A stretch of DNA of 64,000 nucleotides from Leptasterias polaris (Eukaryota > Echinodermata > Asteroidea > Forcipulatida > Asteriidae). The DNA lies in assembly GCA_037783415.1 (NCBI GenBank), contig JAZGTN010000009.1, positions 6,758,001 to 6,822,000 on the forward strand. Direction: 5' to 3'. The position numbers were made by a program, and so were the translations under genes. Each line of letters begins with the position of its first letter. The stretch's first letter is position 1. Below, one piece after another: positions 28,641 through 41,800 of the stretch. Below the pieces are notes generated by a model. The model worked only from the letters and a program-made list of their open reading frames with translations. It was not told where the DNA came from and did not search any database.

Positions 28641-29335
28641 TTTGCTTGAAAATAAAAATGAGCCATGAGTGGCAGGCTATGGGCAGACATGTACCCGCGT
28701 TTGACTTTAATAAAATCCGTGGAGATTAAATGAAAGGAGTACCCTTCGAAAACTAAGCATCAAATAATCCACTGTTTATCAAAAACGTATTACAGCATGG
28801 TATTTCCATCCACTGTAATCCCTTCTTGTATATTAACGAAGTCCACATTATGTTGAAAACCATGATTTACGGGACCATCAATATTTTATTTGACACAGTT
28901 CTCAATCAAACATTTATCTTTGTAGCTCGTCTGTCAGATCTTGTTTGTCGGCTTTTTGTAATTTGAAAAGGGTGAGTGATAGAATAAAATACAGTCACGC
29001 AAGCATGATATAGTTTAACCTTTTATATGTGGTGATATAATATACGACATCAAAAGGAATGCTTGAAAAATTGATAATGATAATAATGATCAAATACCAA
29101 TTCCCAAACGTATCATGCACGGCATTTCCTCGGGGTCAGGCCTGATTCAAGGAAGGCAATTGCCTCCATGCCCCTGTTCATTACCTTTAGTGTGACCCGG
29201 TTCAAATGTTCCACCATGTTTGCGTATGTAGTTCATCTGCTCAAATTTATTGATTTATTTATTTATATTTCGTTTACAAGGGTAGTTTAAATGAACACCT
29301 GTTAAGGTTTTTATGGAGAATGCTTAAAGAAGATT
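28641..29335. other. Unassigned AT-rich DNA
   Basis: I see no gene or known repeat family here. Confidence 0.4.
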
Positions 29336-29525
29336 ATAATAAAAAAAACACAAAAAACACAAAAAACAAACAAACCCAGCAACATCAACAGCAGCAGCAA
29401 AAAACCCAAATGAAACAAAACAACAGCAACAACAACAATAGCAACAACAAATAAAATAAAAAAACGAAAAAAAAACACCTCCCCCCAAAAAAAACAAATA
29501 AATAAAATAAAAATAAAATAAATTG
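29336..29525 (+). repeat. A-rich low-complexity run
   Basis: Irregular AAAC, AAC and AAATAA units over about 190 bp, almost without G. Confidence 0.9.
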
Positions 29526-29689
29526 CGCGGTTAACATTATCTCATTTACCTCATGCAATGTCAAATGCTTTTTAGTTAAGACATTTTATTCTATTCGAAT
29601 AATTCATCTTGTGATTACTTTTGACTAACTGTTTTAGATGACACGACCAATTATCAAAAGTCCTCAATGTGCCTAGAAACTGAAAGAAG

Positions 29690-29838
29690 TGATGTTTCAA
29701 ATAATAAACCACAAGAGAAACTGACTGAGTAAATGATTTTGGGTTGAATAAAGACAAATTTACTAGAGCGGGATTTGAACCAACGACCCCCGGGTTAACG
29801 TGCGGGCGCTGTACCAACTGAGCTTTGTAGCCCTATAG
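29690..29838 (-). repeat. SINE-C, minus orientation, followed by a poly-C run
   Basis: The reverse complement reads TAGCTCAGTTGGTACAGCGC, then GGTTCAAATCCCGCTCTAGT and TTTATTCAACCCAAAATCAT with the CTTGTGGTTTATTATTTGA tail. A run of about 21 C (29848-29868, one A near its end) sits just beyond the head. Confidence 0.8.
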
Positions 29839-29869
29839 GGAGTTTCCCTCCCCCCCCCCCCCCCCCCCA

Positions 29870-30418
29870 CCCCTTGCAGCGGTAACTTTGATTGACTATG
29901 CCGGAACTATTCCACGAATGCATTGTTAAAATATTCAAACTTTGAATCACAAACAGCCCGCCAATAATCCAAACGGAAATGAGAAAATTTGAAAAATAAA
30001 TTGCTGTGGGTGGAACGATGATGAAACAAAGGAAGCGCACAAGATGGGCCAATGAGAAACCTTCGTTTAACCTGCAGCAGAGGGCGCACTACTCAAATGA
30101 CGTCATTTGTAGAGGTCCATTATGACTTCGAATTTGCACCCCGTAGTCTATTATTGCACCGATAAGGCATCGGCTGTGCGAGTAATTCTCTTAAAACAAA
30201 CATAGCTGTGATTTAAAAACAATAACGCGGCGCAGATCGGTTTTTGGACGTTGGCAATTATAATTAAAGTCATGGTGTCGTGTACGTGATATAACCATTA
30301 TACATTGACGTCACGAACAATTTTGGAGGATAAACCGGTGATGAAACAATGGAGATTTTTACTGATTCCAGTCATCTTATTTTTGCTGAACGTGCTCGCA
30401 CTTTCTTTAAACGTAGGG
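29870..30418. other. Unassigned DNA with a CRE-like palindrome
   Basis: AATGACGTCATTT lies at about 30098-30110 next to GGGCGCAC, resembling part of the element at 50667-50840. No coding signal. Confidence 0.35.
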
Positions 30419-30586
30419 CAATAGATCGATCCATTAAGCCCCGCCTCCTTACGAGTTGACCAATCACAAGCGCGAAACCCGATCACCATTAGTGCAAAGA
30501 TCACCAAACGGCTCAAATGGTGATCAGATTTCGCGGTTGTGATTGGTCAATGAGAAATGGGCGTGGCTTAATGGATCGGTGTATTG
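30419..30586. mobile_element. CCAAT-box palindromic MITE, copy 2
   Basis: Differs from copy 1 by about one base pair change (CACAAGCGCG for CACAGCCGCG). Same orientation, unrelated flanks. Confidence 0.93.
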
Positions 30587-30713
30587 GCACGGCTTGAATT
30601 GAATCGGAGTGTTTATCACCCGGCAACGACTCGCTCAGTAGGGGTTACCTTGTTCATTTTTTGATCAAACACTTGAAATAGGCATATACCTTGTCTTACC
30701 TCAACGTCGAATT

Positions 30714-30735
30714 CATATATATATATATATATATC
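30714..30735 (+). repeat. (AT)n microsatellite
   Basis: About ten AT units next to the left TTAA of the following MITE. Confidence 0.9.
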
Positions 30736-30740
30736 CTTAA

Positions 30741-31276
30741 AGGCAGGATATACTTTTGGTAACAGACCCTTCCCACGAAATATGTAAATTGCACATCGCG
30801 CGTGCACACTAACACTTTGGTTGGCAAATTGATGGAATATCGCGCCTTTTTGTATGGTGCTGATGGTTGGCTTTTGCCAACCAATAGTGTATGTACGCAT
30901 GCGTAAATGTAAGCATATTTCATGGGAAGGGTCTATTGTCAAAGACCAGTATCCTAACTTGGTGTATCTCAACATATCCGCCAAGAATCCTTTGATAATT
31001 TGGGCTCAATTGGTCATCGAAGTTGCAAGAAAATAATGGAAGAAAAAAAAAAAAATCGCCCTCGTTTTATCGAATTGTGTGTTTTCAGATGCCTGAGAAA
31101 GGCTTCAGATGCCTGAAACCTCTCTCATATTCAATTTTGTTCGTGAAAATTGTATTTTACTTCAAAGGGTGTTGTTTACAATATTTAATAACATCAACAG
31201 CTCCCCAGTGCTCTTTACAAAGTAAGTTTTTATGGTCATTAATTATTGGAGTAATTACCAAAGGTGTACCCTCCCT
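30741..31276. mobile_element. TTAA-1b MITE with a second MITE nested inside
   Basis: TTAA at 30737-30740 and 31277-31280. Ends AGGCAGGATATACTTTTGGT and ATTACCAAAGGTGTACCCTC continuing CCT. Interior landmarks GGGCTCAATTGGTCATCGAA and GAAAGGCTTCAGATGCCTGA are family-typical. The element at 30765-30933 interrupts it near the left end. Confidence 0.82.
30765..30933. mobile_element. MITE with GACCCTTCCCA termini
   Basis: GACCCTTCCCACGAAATATG faces CATATTTCATGGGAAGGGTC. The centre also has GGTTGGC and GCCAACC arms and GCGCATGC-type motifs. No transposase. Confidence 0.85.
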
Positions 31277-31280
31277 TTAA

Positions 31281-31893
31281 TGAGCTGAAACGTTCACGCC
31301 ATTAAGCATAATCATAGTGTGAAGTCATATTCGGAATTAAGAATTAGCATGCCGGTGCAATGGCTGAGAGGTTGAGGTATACAGATATTGTTCAGAAGGT
31401 TTTAAATCAGTGTATTTATTTTTCGCAATCGATGATTAAATCCTCTAGACTTGAGAAGAGCTTAGGGCCCCGACAAAAGCCTCTAAATACACGCGCATTA
31501 TGACGGAGACACGTCATAATCGTAATTGCGCATTGCAAGTAACGTGATTTGCTTTTTATGATGAAGAGTACACTTCGGTGGCCTTGACCGTGGAAGTATA
31601 CGCTCGACCCCTCCGGCTAACGAGCTAGGCATAACACTGGCTGAGTGCGGTTGTGTGTGTGACTGTGGTAGTGGACTTGTGTGTTCCAGGGTCATTAAAC
31701 AGTGTTGCGGGACCGACGCCGTTTTATAACCTTGTACTTGCAGAATGAATTAAATTTCACCTTTATGGTAGTAATGATAGTTTGAGCGATGATAAATAAA
31801 ATGATAGTATAGCGATAAGTAAATATATATCCCTATTAATGTGTACGTGATCACCATAAACTGGCACACGTGCATTGTTCAGCACAATATGGA
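31281..31893. other. Unassigned DNA
   Basis: No gene or known repeat family recognised. Confidence 0.4.
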
Positions 31894-32063
31894 CAATAGA
31901 TCGATCCATTAAGCCCCGCCTCCTTACGAGTTGACCAATCACAGCCGCGAAACCCGATCACCATTAGTGCAAAGATCACCAAACGGCTCAAATGGTGCGA
32001 TCAGATTTCGCGGTTGTGATTGGTCAATGAGAAATGGGCGTGGCTTAATGGATCGGTGTATTG
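31894..32063. mobile_element. CCAAT-box palindromic MITE, copy 3
   Basis: Matches copy 1 with an extra CG/GC dinucleotide in the loop (AAATGGTGCGATCAG). Same orientation as the other two. Confidence 0.93.
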
Positions 32064-33288
32064 GTAATTTTTTCAAAGATCAGTCTGCACTCTATGAGAC
32101 AACCACATACATGAATTATTAAACAATCATCGGAATCACGAGCAAATAGCGGAAAACACCCTTGGGCTTATAGCCTATATTTTATTTGATGTGTCCACTG
32201 TTGCCAAGCATAAGGCTCATGCAGGACTAATGGCGAGATCCAAGCTAAATTGTTTTGTTTTAATCATTTTGGTTTGCATTTTTTCAACTTGTTTTCCCCT
32301 AAGCGTTTGATGGTCAACATGTTCAGGTATTGCCTGGATTAACTCATGCTAATTTGTAAAGCTTAATTAAATGAAGTTTTCCCTGTGAAAACTTACATAC
32401 CAATTTTGAACACAAGCATAAAGGATGCCGGCAGAGTTTGTCCTGCCCTTTCTATCTAAATCACTGACACCTGTTGATAGACACCCCCTCTAGGACGTGC
32501 AGCATGGTCCATTTTAGGATATCATGGATATGAGCTGAATAGCTAGTGTATGATGTGGCTAAGACAATGGATAGCCTAATTAAAATATGTCAGCATTATC
32601 TGAAGTGGCCCTCACTGCAGGGTTGTATACAGAAAGGGAAGCTTAGGACATCTGAGAAAAGAGTTTCAATGTAATACCAGATTGAATGTGCAAGCCCTAA
32701 TTATATTTCAATCAAACACAGTATTCTTCTGTTATCCCAATGTGGCCGAGATTGTGTGATGATGGCTTTTCTCTCACCTGTACATCAATAAACCCATTAA
32801 GTAAATGATCTGAGTCTACAAAAGCACAGACGCAAACGTAATTACTAAAAACACTTGCATCTTACCAAAAGTAAACAAACAAGCTCAAATCGGTCAATAT
32901 ATTCGACGGCATCCCCCCGCAGATGTCGTCTTTGTCCCCGCTTAAAATTACATCTCGCCACGCCACCAGCGATTTCGTAACAGTTCTCCTCCAGGCGTGT
33001 TTACGTTTCCTCCTCAATAATTTGCGGGAAAAATAGGCCCATTTCTCCCTAGTTTATTCAAGGGTAGAACTCACCCAAGCTGTTTTTCTAGGACTGTGGT
33101 GTACCCGCAGCGGTGTGTATTCAGTTCTCATACGGGAGGACCAATACACATCTAGTTTTATTTTAAGATCGGAAAAAAAAATTTCGCACCCGAGGTGTGT
33201 ACGGCCAATGCCGACGGGTTCAAATAAATTAAAGGGAGCTTTTCGATGCGGTACTTTTTCCCTGTTTGTTGACCTAGGAAGACCCTTA
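32064..33288. other. Unassigned DNA
   Basis: AT-rich; no exon with a recognisable product and no repeat family seen. Confidence 0.4.
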
Positions 33289-33290
33289 TA

Positions 33291-33669
33291 AAAGGCAAAG
33301 TATACCTTTGATTTTTGGAACCGTTAGATTGTTTTAATCCTATATAAATGTACATAAACAATAAAACTAACATGTGGACAAATTTCAAAAGGTGGTACCG
33401 TTTTTGAGTAATTGCCCCAAAAAGGAGCGAATATCCACGCAGGAAGAATAATCCGTAATTGGATTACACAATCTGAGAAACGTTTCATGCAGAAACGTTT
33501 TTCAGATTGACATATTTTTGAGACCTCTCTCTAAAACCTCATTTATTTAAAGGGAATTGTTTCTCGAAATGTTATACATTATCAACAGCCGCAGGTGCTT
33601 CTCTACCAATTGAAGTAACTTGTTATGGTCGTTATAATTTTTTGAGTACCAAAGGTATGCCCTCCCTAA
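33291..33669. mobile_element. TTAA-2 foldback MITE, diverged, TTAA lost
   Basis: Starts AAAGGCAAAGTATACCTTTG and ends AGTACCAAAGGTATGCCCTC. The middle keeps TTCAAAAGGTGGTACCGTTT and the inverted AAACGTTTCATGCAGAAACG stem. Confidence 0.75.
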
Positions 33670-36600
33670 CGTAAAGCCATCTTAATTTTATCCCATTTAA
33701 AGCAGTATACCAAATCGAGGCTGGAGGGAAACAAAAAAGCCATGCCCATCAAGACAATAAGTTAGTTTATTCTGTCGCTCTCGCTCAAATAATAATAATG
33801 AATATAATGCCTTCATTTCGAGCTTAAAGGCATGGAGTGGCATTGCAAACATTGCGAAAATCTGAAAAAAATACTTTTATTCAAATTTGAAACACAACCA
33901 AAATTGTTTTCAGCATACAGGCCAAGTGAGTGAGTCTGATATAGCGAAGATGTTCACAGAATCTTCCAAATGATCTATATGCGAAACGGATGTGAAGAAG
34001 CTGAAGTTTTCTTTTAAATTTGTATTTAGCACCATCAAGTGTTAGAACATTTTTATGTAGGCCGACATGGTGATGAGACTTATTGATCCCCAAGGCGGAT
34101 TGGCGCTACTGTCACAACTGTAGACCACCAGTCTAAGAATACGGATAAAGACATTTTTCGATTTTAGATGTGTGAGGAAAATCCAGATTGGGACAAGACA
34201 CGCAATCAGGAATAGGAGCTATAAAATAAGACCCAAAGGGCCCACAGCTTGAGCCCACTGCCTGTTTGAAGCTGTATAAGGAAAACGCACATTTTATAAA
34301 AGCTCGACGGAGCCACAAGCCCATTAGCCCAAGCCCAAGCCCAAGCTGTGCTTTCGAAAAGACCCTTAATTTACCAGCGAGACTCCGTCTAAGGTGGGAA
34401 TCGAACAGAGGCTCATAGACGTGAAAGGCAGAGCAAAAGAAGCTAACCTGATCCCCATTATCACAGATTCCCCAAAGTACTGATATTTAAAGATGTAGTA
34501 TAAAAGTTCTAACTACTCCCCCAAATTACTAAAGTGTTTTGAATACTTGAAATAACTTGAAAACGATACAAGAACACAGATGAATGTTTACATGACATCT
34601 AACTTTTCTTATCAATATTAAATTATAAAAGATGCTAAAATGGTATTTTAAATTTAAAAACATAACACGCTTATTCTGGAGATAAAAAGAAGTACAACAA
34701 TCGAAGTGAAACTCGTTAGTGAATTTACTCTTCCCCCAACGCAGATGTTGCCTGGTCCCTTTAAACTACTCTTGAGTTAGCATCCTGTGTACGTGACGAT
34801 GAAGAGGGGATTAAGCACGTTCGAGTTCCCGCTCGTGTTTGGGTGACACGAGACCCTAATGGCTGCGTAATGTTTTTGCGGGGGCCTTCCAAGTCACATT
34901 ACTGCGCACCGTTTAATTATTTAGTGTTGATGTGACGCATTGGGTTGAAAAATAGGGGCGGGGACTCATCGAGAAGAGGGGAGAGACGTTGAACGATGCG
35001 AAGTGCAAACAGTGGGGTTAAATATCAGGTGAATCAACTATAAATATAATGATGGACATAAAATTCAAAATAAAAATTAAGCCAAGAAAAAGAAGTGTAA
35101 ATGGTAGTCATTTAATTTTGTTTTTTAAATTGCTTATTAATCCAGATCTGTGATGGCCCTATAGCCAAATATCTTACAAGACACACGCTGACTGTGTGGC
35201 AAGTATTCTAGTCCACGGATTAATAGCCTATAGGTAACAATCCAATGGTTAAACCCTACCTAGCCCTATAGCCACACTTCTCCAAGTATTAGCCCCACAT
35301 TACAGAGAAGTTTAACTAGGCCCCGCATCTCCTCGGGAAGTTGTCGATTCAACTAACGCCGGGTTCATAGCCATAAGATGGCCATACCGTGAGAGGAAGA
35401 TTTTTTTTAATAAGCTTTGGTACCGTTTAGAATAAGCAAAACAGTTTTATTTATTAAAAAAATAAAATAAAATGGGTGCCTATAAAAGTGTTTTGTTTTT
35501 TATAGGTTTGTTATTATAAGGCATATTTGTGATAAACAACTTTCCTTCGGTGAACAATTATTGTGACTACCTTGGCGGTAATAAGCTCACGCAATAACTT
35601 GGCAAAAAAGTTTAATGTGAACACGCCTGTACCATTATCAAGTTAAACTTAAACAGTATTGTAGTGTCTCAGTCAACACTTGAGGGCGCTCGCTAATTTG
35701 TGTCAAGTTTACTGGGCTCCAAGTCCTATTGCATGCTGAAATTAACTCTGGAAAAATCATGTGCTGATTTTCGTTTCTCGATCTTGTTTCCTGTTCTTAA
35801 AGAGATGCCTCAAAAATGGCAAATAAAATTATATGAGTACGTACATTTCTCAAAAACTGTCTTCAGAAAAGAATCGTTTTCCATATAGTCCCTGAACTCA
35901 ACCCATAATCGACTACCACGATCCAGAGTTTTAACAGCCATTTCCAATTTCTTTAAAAAAGTGATTTTTGCTTCGCTTTACCTGTCTTAATTTTAACGCA
36001 GTGGCGCAAAGAAAACACTCTTCGTGCGAAGCAGTCAGTTTAGGGTATGTGACTACTTGATGAGTGCACTTGGTGGAACTGAAAATTGAAACAGAATCAA
36101 CAAATAAAAGAAGATCAGACCAGTTTTTGAACGTGGATACCTTTTGCAACTTCATTTGCGTGTTTTTCAACCGCCAACCAATGATTTACATTATCATTAA
36201 TATTCATGTAAACATAAAAATAAAGTACAGACTAAAGATAAAGTGGAATATGCAAAATATCGCAAACAGTATGAGGCGATAAATGCAAAAGAAATAATAA
36301 TTCTTAATAATAATGAAAAATGTAAAACATTAGTCCCTTAATTAACTTTTATCAACAGAAAGGTTACCATCAAAATGTTGTGCAAAGTTTGTGCAATAAT
36401 AGTATAAAAAAGAGACGGGTTAATCGAATACATTTCATGTCATACATTTTTACATTTATTTTTGTATTACTGCTGTATCCCTATAGAGACCTGTGTACGA
36501 CAAGTGATAGAGGAACAAATAATACAAAGCAATACGAAAAGTCATTAATAAAAAACAGAAAATATGAAAGTAAAATAAAAACAAAACTCTTGTAAGACCT

Positions 36601-36692
36601 TTGCTAAAGCTCTTTTGTGTAGAAAGTTTGTGAAATAATATAAAAAAGACATGTACAATTTTATATATTAGGCCTACTACTATTACTGTGTC
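33670..36692. other. Unassigned AT-rich DNA
   Basis: About 3 kb with no convincing exon. A short (AAT)n at about 33788 precedes a possible decayed retroelement piece (33860-34130), and an AAGCCC run lies near 34330. Confidence 0.35.
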
Positions 36693-37065
36693 GTTGGCGT
36701 GTCGTGGCCGTGCGGTCTAATTCGCCGAACTCAAGCTCTTGTGTTGTCAGCAGCATAGTGTGGGTTTGAATCCAAGTCATGATACTTGTGCCCCTTGAGC
36801 AAGTCACTTAACCATAATTGTTTCGTATAAAGTTGGGAATGTGGTGCATTCTGCTTTACCAGCCAGGCACCTATTTGATGATACCCATGCCTACATCCCT
36901 ACGGACTGTGAAAGGGGTAACACTGTTTCAGCCCCAGGAGTAGGTGGCAACGTGCCCCTGGTGAAAGTTGATTTTGTTTTATATCCCAAATCAGTTAAGT
37001 GTAGCCCTCACCTTGAAGTGGCCGTCCGTGGCCTTGTGATGTTAGGCAATCTCTCATTAAAAAAA
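36693..37065 (+). repeat. SINE-A, complete copy with tRNA-like head
   Basis: Head GTGTCGTGGCCGTGCGGTCT (A box), B box GGGTTTGAATCC about 60 nt on, then ACTTGTGCCCCTTGAGCAAG. The body is shared with 1-215 (GATACCCATGCCTACATCCC, AGGAGTAGGTGGCAACGTGC) and ends at GGCAATCTCTCATTAAAAAA. This copy defines the family as a tRNA-derived SINE. Confidence 0.88.
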
Positions 37066-38403
37066 TAAAATAAAAAAATTAAAAGTAATAGTTAGAAAAG
37101 CCATGAACCAAAAACATAAATAATTAGTGTAAAATAATAACAACTCATACAAGACCTTTAGTAAAGCCCTTTTGATTAGTGTTTTTATTTCTGATATGAC
37201 CATCCGTTAATTTGATTATAGGCCTGTTATGAAGGATTATTGCAGCATGTTATAGACCAGCAACTGTGTAAGTGAACTCCAGCTCTCTCACCGCTACCCA
37301 CCTCTTCTGGCGAGTCATTTTCTGTAAAAATAAAAAAGCAAATCCACCCTTGCGGCTGTGCATAAGAACACACTCACGGCTCGTCTTCACGAGCTCATAA
37401 AACAAATGTTAAAGACATTGAACGAGTTTAAAAGTGAGAATGTACTAGGTCATATTTATGAGAACTTTAGATTGATTTATTTGTTGGCAGACTGAACCTT
37501 TTGGTACAGGAAATCTTTCTCCATTTTCCTACGCTTTACATTTATTTTTATTTTTTTCGATTATCTTCTTTACAAATTCTTGTGCGTTTTAGTGTGTATT
37601 TAATTGAATTTTGTGGAGAGAAAATTAATGAAATAACAAAAACATAAATAAATAAATAAATAAATAAATAAATATTAAATAAATAAACAAATAAATAAGT
37701 AAGTTTATTGTAATCTTAAGATTCATAAGTTATGTTAGTCTTAAGGTGGATATAATTATGGACGCGACCCTACGGCTTGCGAGACAAAGAATGAATATAA
37801 TAATATGATAAAAGGTATTAGCAGATTTTATTATATAGTAATCTTAAATCACAACATATTTCACAATAAAAAGCTTATACTGGAAACGTTTAAATTAAGG
37901 AGTAAACTACATGGATTACCGATACCATCGTGTGCACATACACCAAGTAACCTCATTGCCTCCTTCCCAGAGAGGAATACACAAATTCAACAAGCAGAAG
38001 TGTGCGAGGTTGTAATCCTACCATGGAAGAAAAAACATGACCCCTTGAACTATTATAGTCGGAGAAACATTCGTCTTGTGTTAGTATAAAGGAAGAGAAG
38101 TGAACCATAATGCTCCGGGGTTCTATTTATGAAGCTAGACGCAGGTGGCTGGGCATATAGTGTGTGCTGTTTCTCTGTCTGATGATGGGGGTCCTACAAA
38201 TAGCATCCTGTGCTATCACAACATGTTATCGTTCCTCTGGAGAGACATGATGCTTATTTTCACACGACGTGTCATTTCGATCTCTCCACTACAGTACTTC
38301 TGGGTTTAGAGTTAACCTGGGAAGTTTACCTGTCGTTTTTTGCAGACCGAAAAGATCTACGTTCATTTCCAACCTTTGGACGAATTCATTGGGTATGTCT
38401 TGT
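37066..38403. other. Unassigned AT-rich DNA
   Basis: An (AAAT)n-type microsatellite lies at about 37640-37700. A 94-codon open frame from 37805 has no recognisable domain. Nothing else is identified. Confidence 0.35.
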
Positions 38404-38590
38404 ACTGGGCCCAATTTCATGGCTCTGCTTACCGTAATACGCAAAGGATCGGTGCTTACGGAAAGCAGGGATATCCGCGCTTACGTCAAGTGTATTTCAC
38501 GGGTTGTGCGTACTCCACCTTATTACTCATTCTTTGCTCACACAACTATCGCAGAAACTCGGCGCTCAGCATTAGGTGGTAAGAAGTGAC
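38404..38590. mobile_element. Fold-B MITE, partial
   Basis: Starts TGGGCCCAATTTCATGGCTC and keeps GGTGCTTACGGAAAGCAGGG, CGCGCTTACGTCAAGTG and CTCGGCGCTCAGC. The right terminus is decayed. Short open frames over this segment are by-products of the repeat. Confidence 0.75.
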
Positions 38591-38719
38591 GCAATTACGC
38601 CCAGCGCTCATTTTTGTAACTCACACTGGCATTTCCGACCAATGATGTTGACGCAACAATACAAAACGCCAACGGACGCAAGCGCAATTATTGTCCAAAT
38701 AAAGGAGAAACCCTGGACG

Positions 38720-38862
38720 GCTCGATTTCACAAAGAGCTAAGATCCTTAAAATGAGTTGTCTGTGTTGCCACAGTGATTTGTATTGAGACATCACACTTT
38801 GCTTAGCAATTAAGATCGATTTGCATTTTAGATCAATCTTAACTTTTTGTGACAGGACAAAC
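38720..38862. mobile_element. Small foldback repeat, GATTTCACAAAGAGCTAAGA type
   Basis: GCTCGATTTCACAAAGAGCT faces ATCTTAACTTTTTGTGACAG across about 100 bp, with AAGATC/GATCTT arms near both ends. Likely a decayed MITE. Confidence 0.5.
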
Positions 38863-41800
38863 AAAATGTATATAAAATGGATTGGTCTATAGGTTTTACT
38901 TTCTCCATAAACCGGCTACATTGATATAAATTATATCAATTTCACGATGATATATCTGGCAGCCTGTCTGTTAAAGCTCTACCGTAAAACTGATAGATAA
39001 CATAAAATATTAGGGGTAAGATTAGGCCTACAGCATTTGTTAAATAAGATGAGAAAACAACAATACTTTTGGCTGCTAGGTAAATAGTCATAAAAAGCCT
39101 GTGTTTTATTCACTAAAGTAATAAATAAATAAATAAATACCCCCACCACACTGTACTATACACAGTACGGTCAAGTGGTTATCAGTGGTCTAGAAAATGT
39201 TTAAAACCGTATTCATCCGAAGGTGCTTATCGCATTTAAACTCAAAGCGGTAAATTCAGTGGCAGTTGAAGCTGCTATAATTAGAGGGCGCTTTAGTTAT
39301 GACATGACCAGGAGCACCGTATACCTCAAATAATCCGCCTATTTCTATTGGATTAAAACCAACATTGTGGTAATAAGTTCATGAATGCATATTTCTGGCG
39401 TGTACAATCAGTTTGTTAAGTTTGCTTGAACTATTGACGCATGGCCGGGAAACTGGGCCAACATGTATTTATTATCGATGTAAAGTTACCTGAACTGCAA
39501 AGTATAATGTTGACAAGTTCAATATAAATAGATATGGTCATTGTAGGCCTGTCGGCTTAGGTTATTCTGCAATTTGTACTGTAAATTAATGGCATCTATA
39601 TTTTTTGTTCTAATTTTTCATCGTAAATGAGAAAATTGCCTAATTGCATGTAGACTGATTGCAATGAGAAAACTCTACGACAATTCATATCTGAGAGATT
39701 AAAATTTCAGCTCGGGGGTGGGGTTCCGGTGAGATATTGATAGTATGGTCAGATATTTAGTAGTAGTTAGAGACATACAATTATATCGATTTAAGAAACT
39801 TATCTCCTCACTCGGCGTCTTGGCGAATAAAATGAGACTGATTTATCCTTAGAGAACAATTTCCTTCGGATTCGGAGCTTCGAGTCGGCAGACTTAAGTC
39901 GTCCCGCTTTGCGTAACACAAAGGCCGTTAATGCAAAGGACTGACCCCATCAGACCGTTGCATCGTGGCACATCAGAACGCACTTAAAACTCCAAATATA
40001 GAAGAGAGGAGAATCGTCAAATTACCTGACCCAGACAATTTGATTAATTGTTGAATTCAACCGTGACGGGTAAGGGAAGCTTCTATCGTCATCTTTGGTC
40101 GTATTGGCGATCGTAGTATCTCGCAATTTGGGGAAAGAATTTTCTTGATAGGTTACCAACGCTACTTCCGTAAATACAGCTTCGAAGGGGAAACCGTCTC
40201 ACGCACGCACGCGATAGATGCAGGGATTGAGTGTGGGAGAAACCCCCTGTTCGTGCACGTAACACTCTACATGATCCCATATCAACGTACATCCGATATT
40301 GTTGACCCACTCTGCTCGTATTTGTGTCACAACCTCACTGACTCGAGCGGGAACAAGACGAAAGGACGTCCTACTATCACATCGATTTGAGTTTGGTGAT
40401 CGAGTGAAATGTCAACTTTGTGAAATTTCCTGCGAGTTCCGTCGACAATGGCATAGTCTTCAAAGTACACCCGGTAGGAAAGCGACAATAGCCATATAGA
40501 TTTCACCAACTGCAAAACGTAAGGTTTGCTTGTTGATTCAACTTTTATACACTTGTAATTTTACTACATATTTGTTATTTTCTAGTTGTACTCAAACGAA
40601 AATGTTTAAGATTCACGAACTTCTTGTGTCTGTGGATTTTATTGTGTTTTTCAATGATGGCGATGCCAACGGATTTAAAACCTTCCCTGATATAATATGC
40701 ACAATTAATTAAACAATGTTTAAAGAAAAGTCATAGAAGAAAACAACAAAAAAACACAACAAGTAACCACTTTTTTCGTCCAATGAAAACGTCATCGGGT
40801 ATAATGTTGCATCGACTAAATCATAGCTCACACCGCGGACGCAGTTTGGAAATGAAACACGCCGGTCGTAATAATATTCAATTATTTAACTATGCTTGTT
40901 TATTATATATAATATTGATTTTTTTTTCTCTCGAGTTTTCAGTGATAACAATAAAGTATGACGTAACTTATTTGAAGACAATGGCGTAACTGAAAAGCAA
41001 TTCACTAAAATCCTCACCCTGCGCTTGCAGTTACTTTTGCGCGTTTCTAAAATTTAGTTGCTAAACCTACACGGATACTAAGTTCAATGCGGATTTATAT
41101 TGGTGTCATAATGAGCAGCAGATGGAAAATCTGAAAAAATGAAACTAATAGCAGAACCTCATTAGTATGAACATATCTTGTGGCTATTTAAAGATTAGAC
41201 GTGTTCCTTAACCGAGCGGAGGTGCTGTACCTGTACAGAAGTGTCGTACTGCGGATGATCAGCTGATGAACTACCTTGATATCGCCAAATCAACGCTGTT
41301 TGGCCAAAGAGTGAGCTATAGGTCCTGTGAATGGCAACACATCTCCTGGAGAATTCTCTGATTATCATCGAGCACAACTCTCCTTTTCTCTCTCTCTCTC
41401 TCGTCTCAACATAGACGGGTATTATTTACACGAGACTTAAAAGGGCAAAAGAGCGTAATAGGTTAATGGACTTCAGAAGGATTAAATATTTCAGATGCGG
41501 AGGTTGACATTTTGAAGGTGACTTGACGTGCCACTATGATTCCTTTAAGTTACGCATTCATCCATAAACCTTAATTGTTACTGTATGTTTTAGATCTCTT
41601 ACCGACTGCAGCTAATCTATTAAAGGGAACTTAAAAGCTTTTGTGTTTAAAGGCGAAACTCCTTTTAGAGTTTTTATTCTTTTGGTTGAAAATTAATTGT
41701 AGAATAAAACCGTTTGCGGATCATGTGCGAAATTCAGGCAGTATTCAAATGAGCGACTACGGCTATGGCTACAGCTGTTGCTAAGGATGTCGGTACCTCG

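Noticed and set aside
38269..38589. Overlapping open frames of 75-106 codons
   Set aside because: They overlie a Fold-B MITE and have no recognisable domain.
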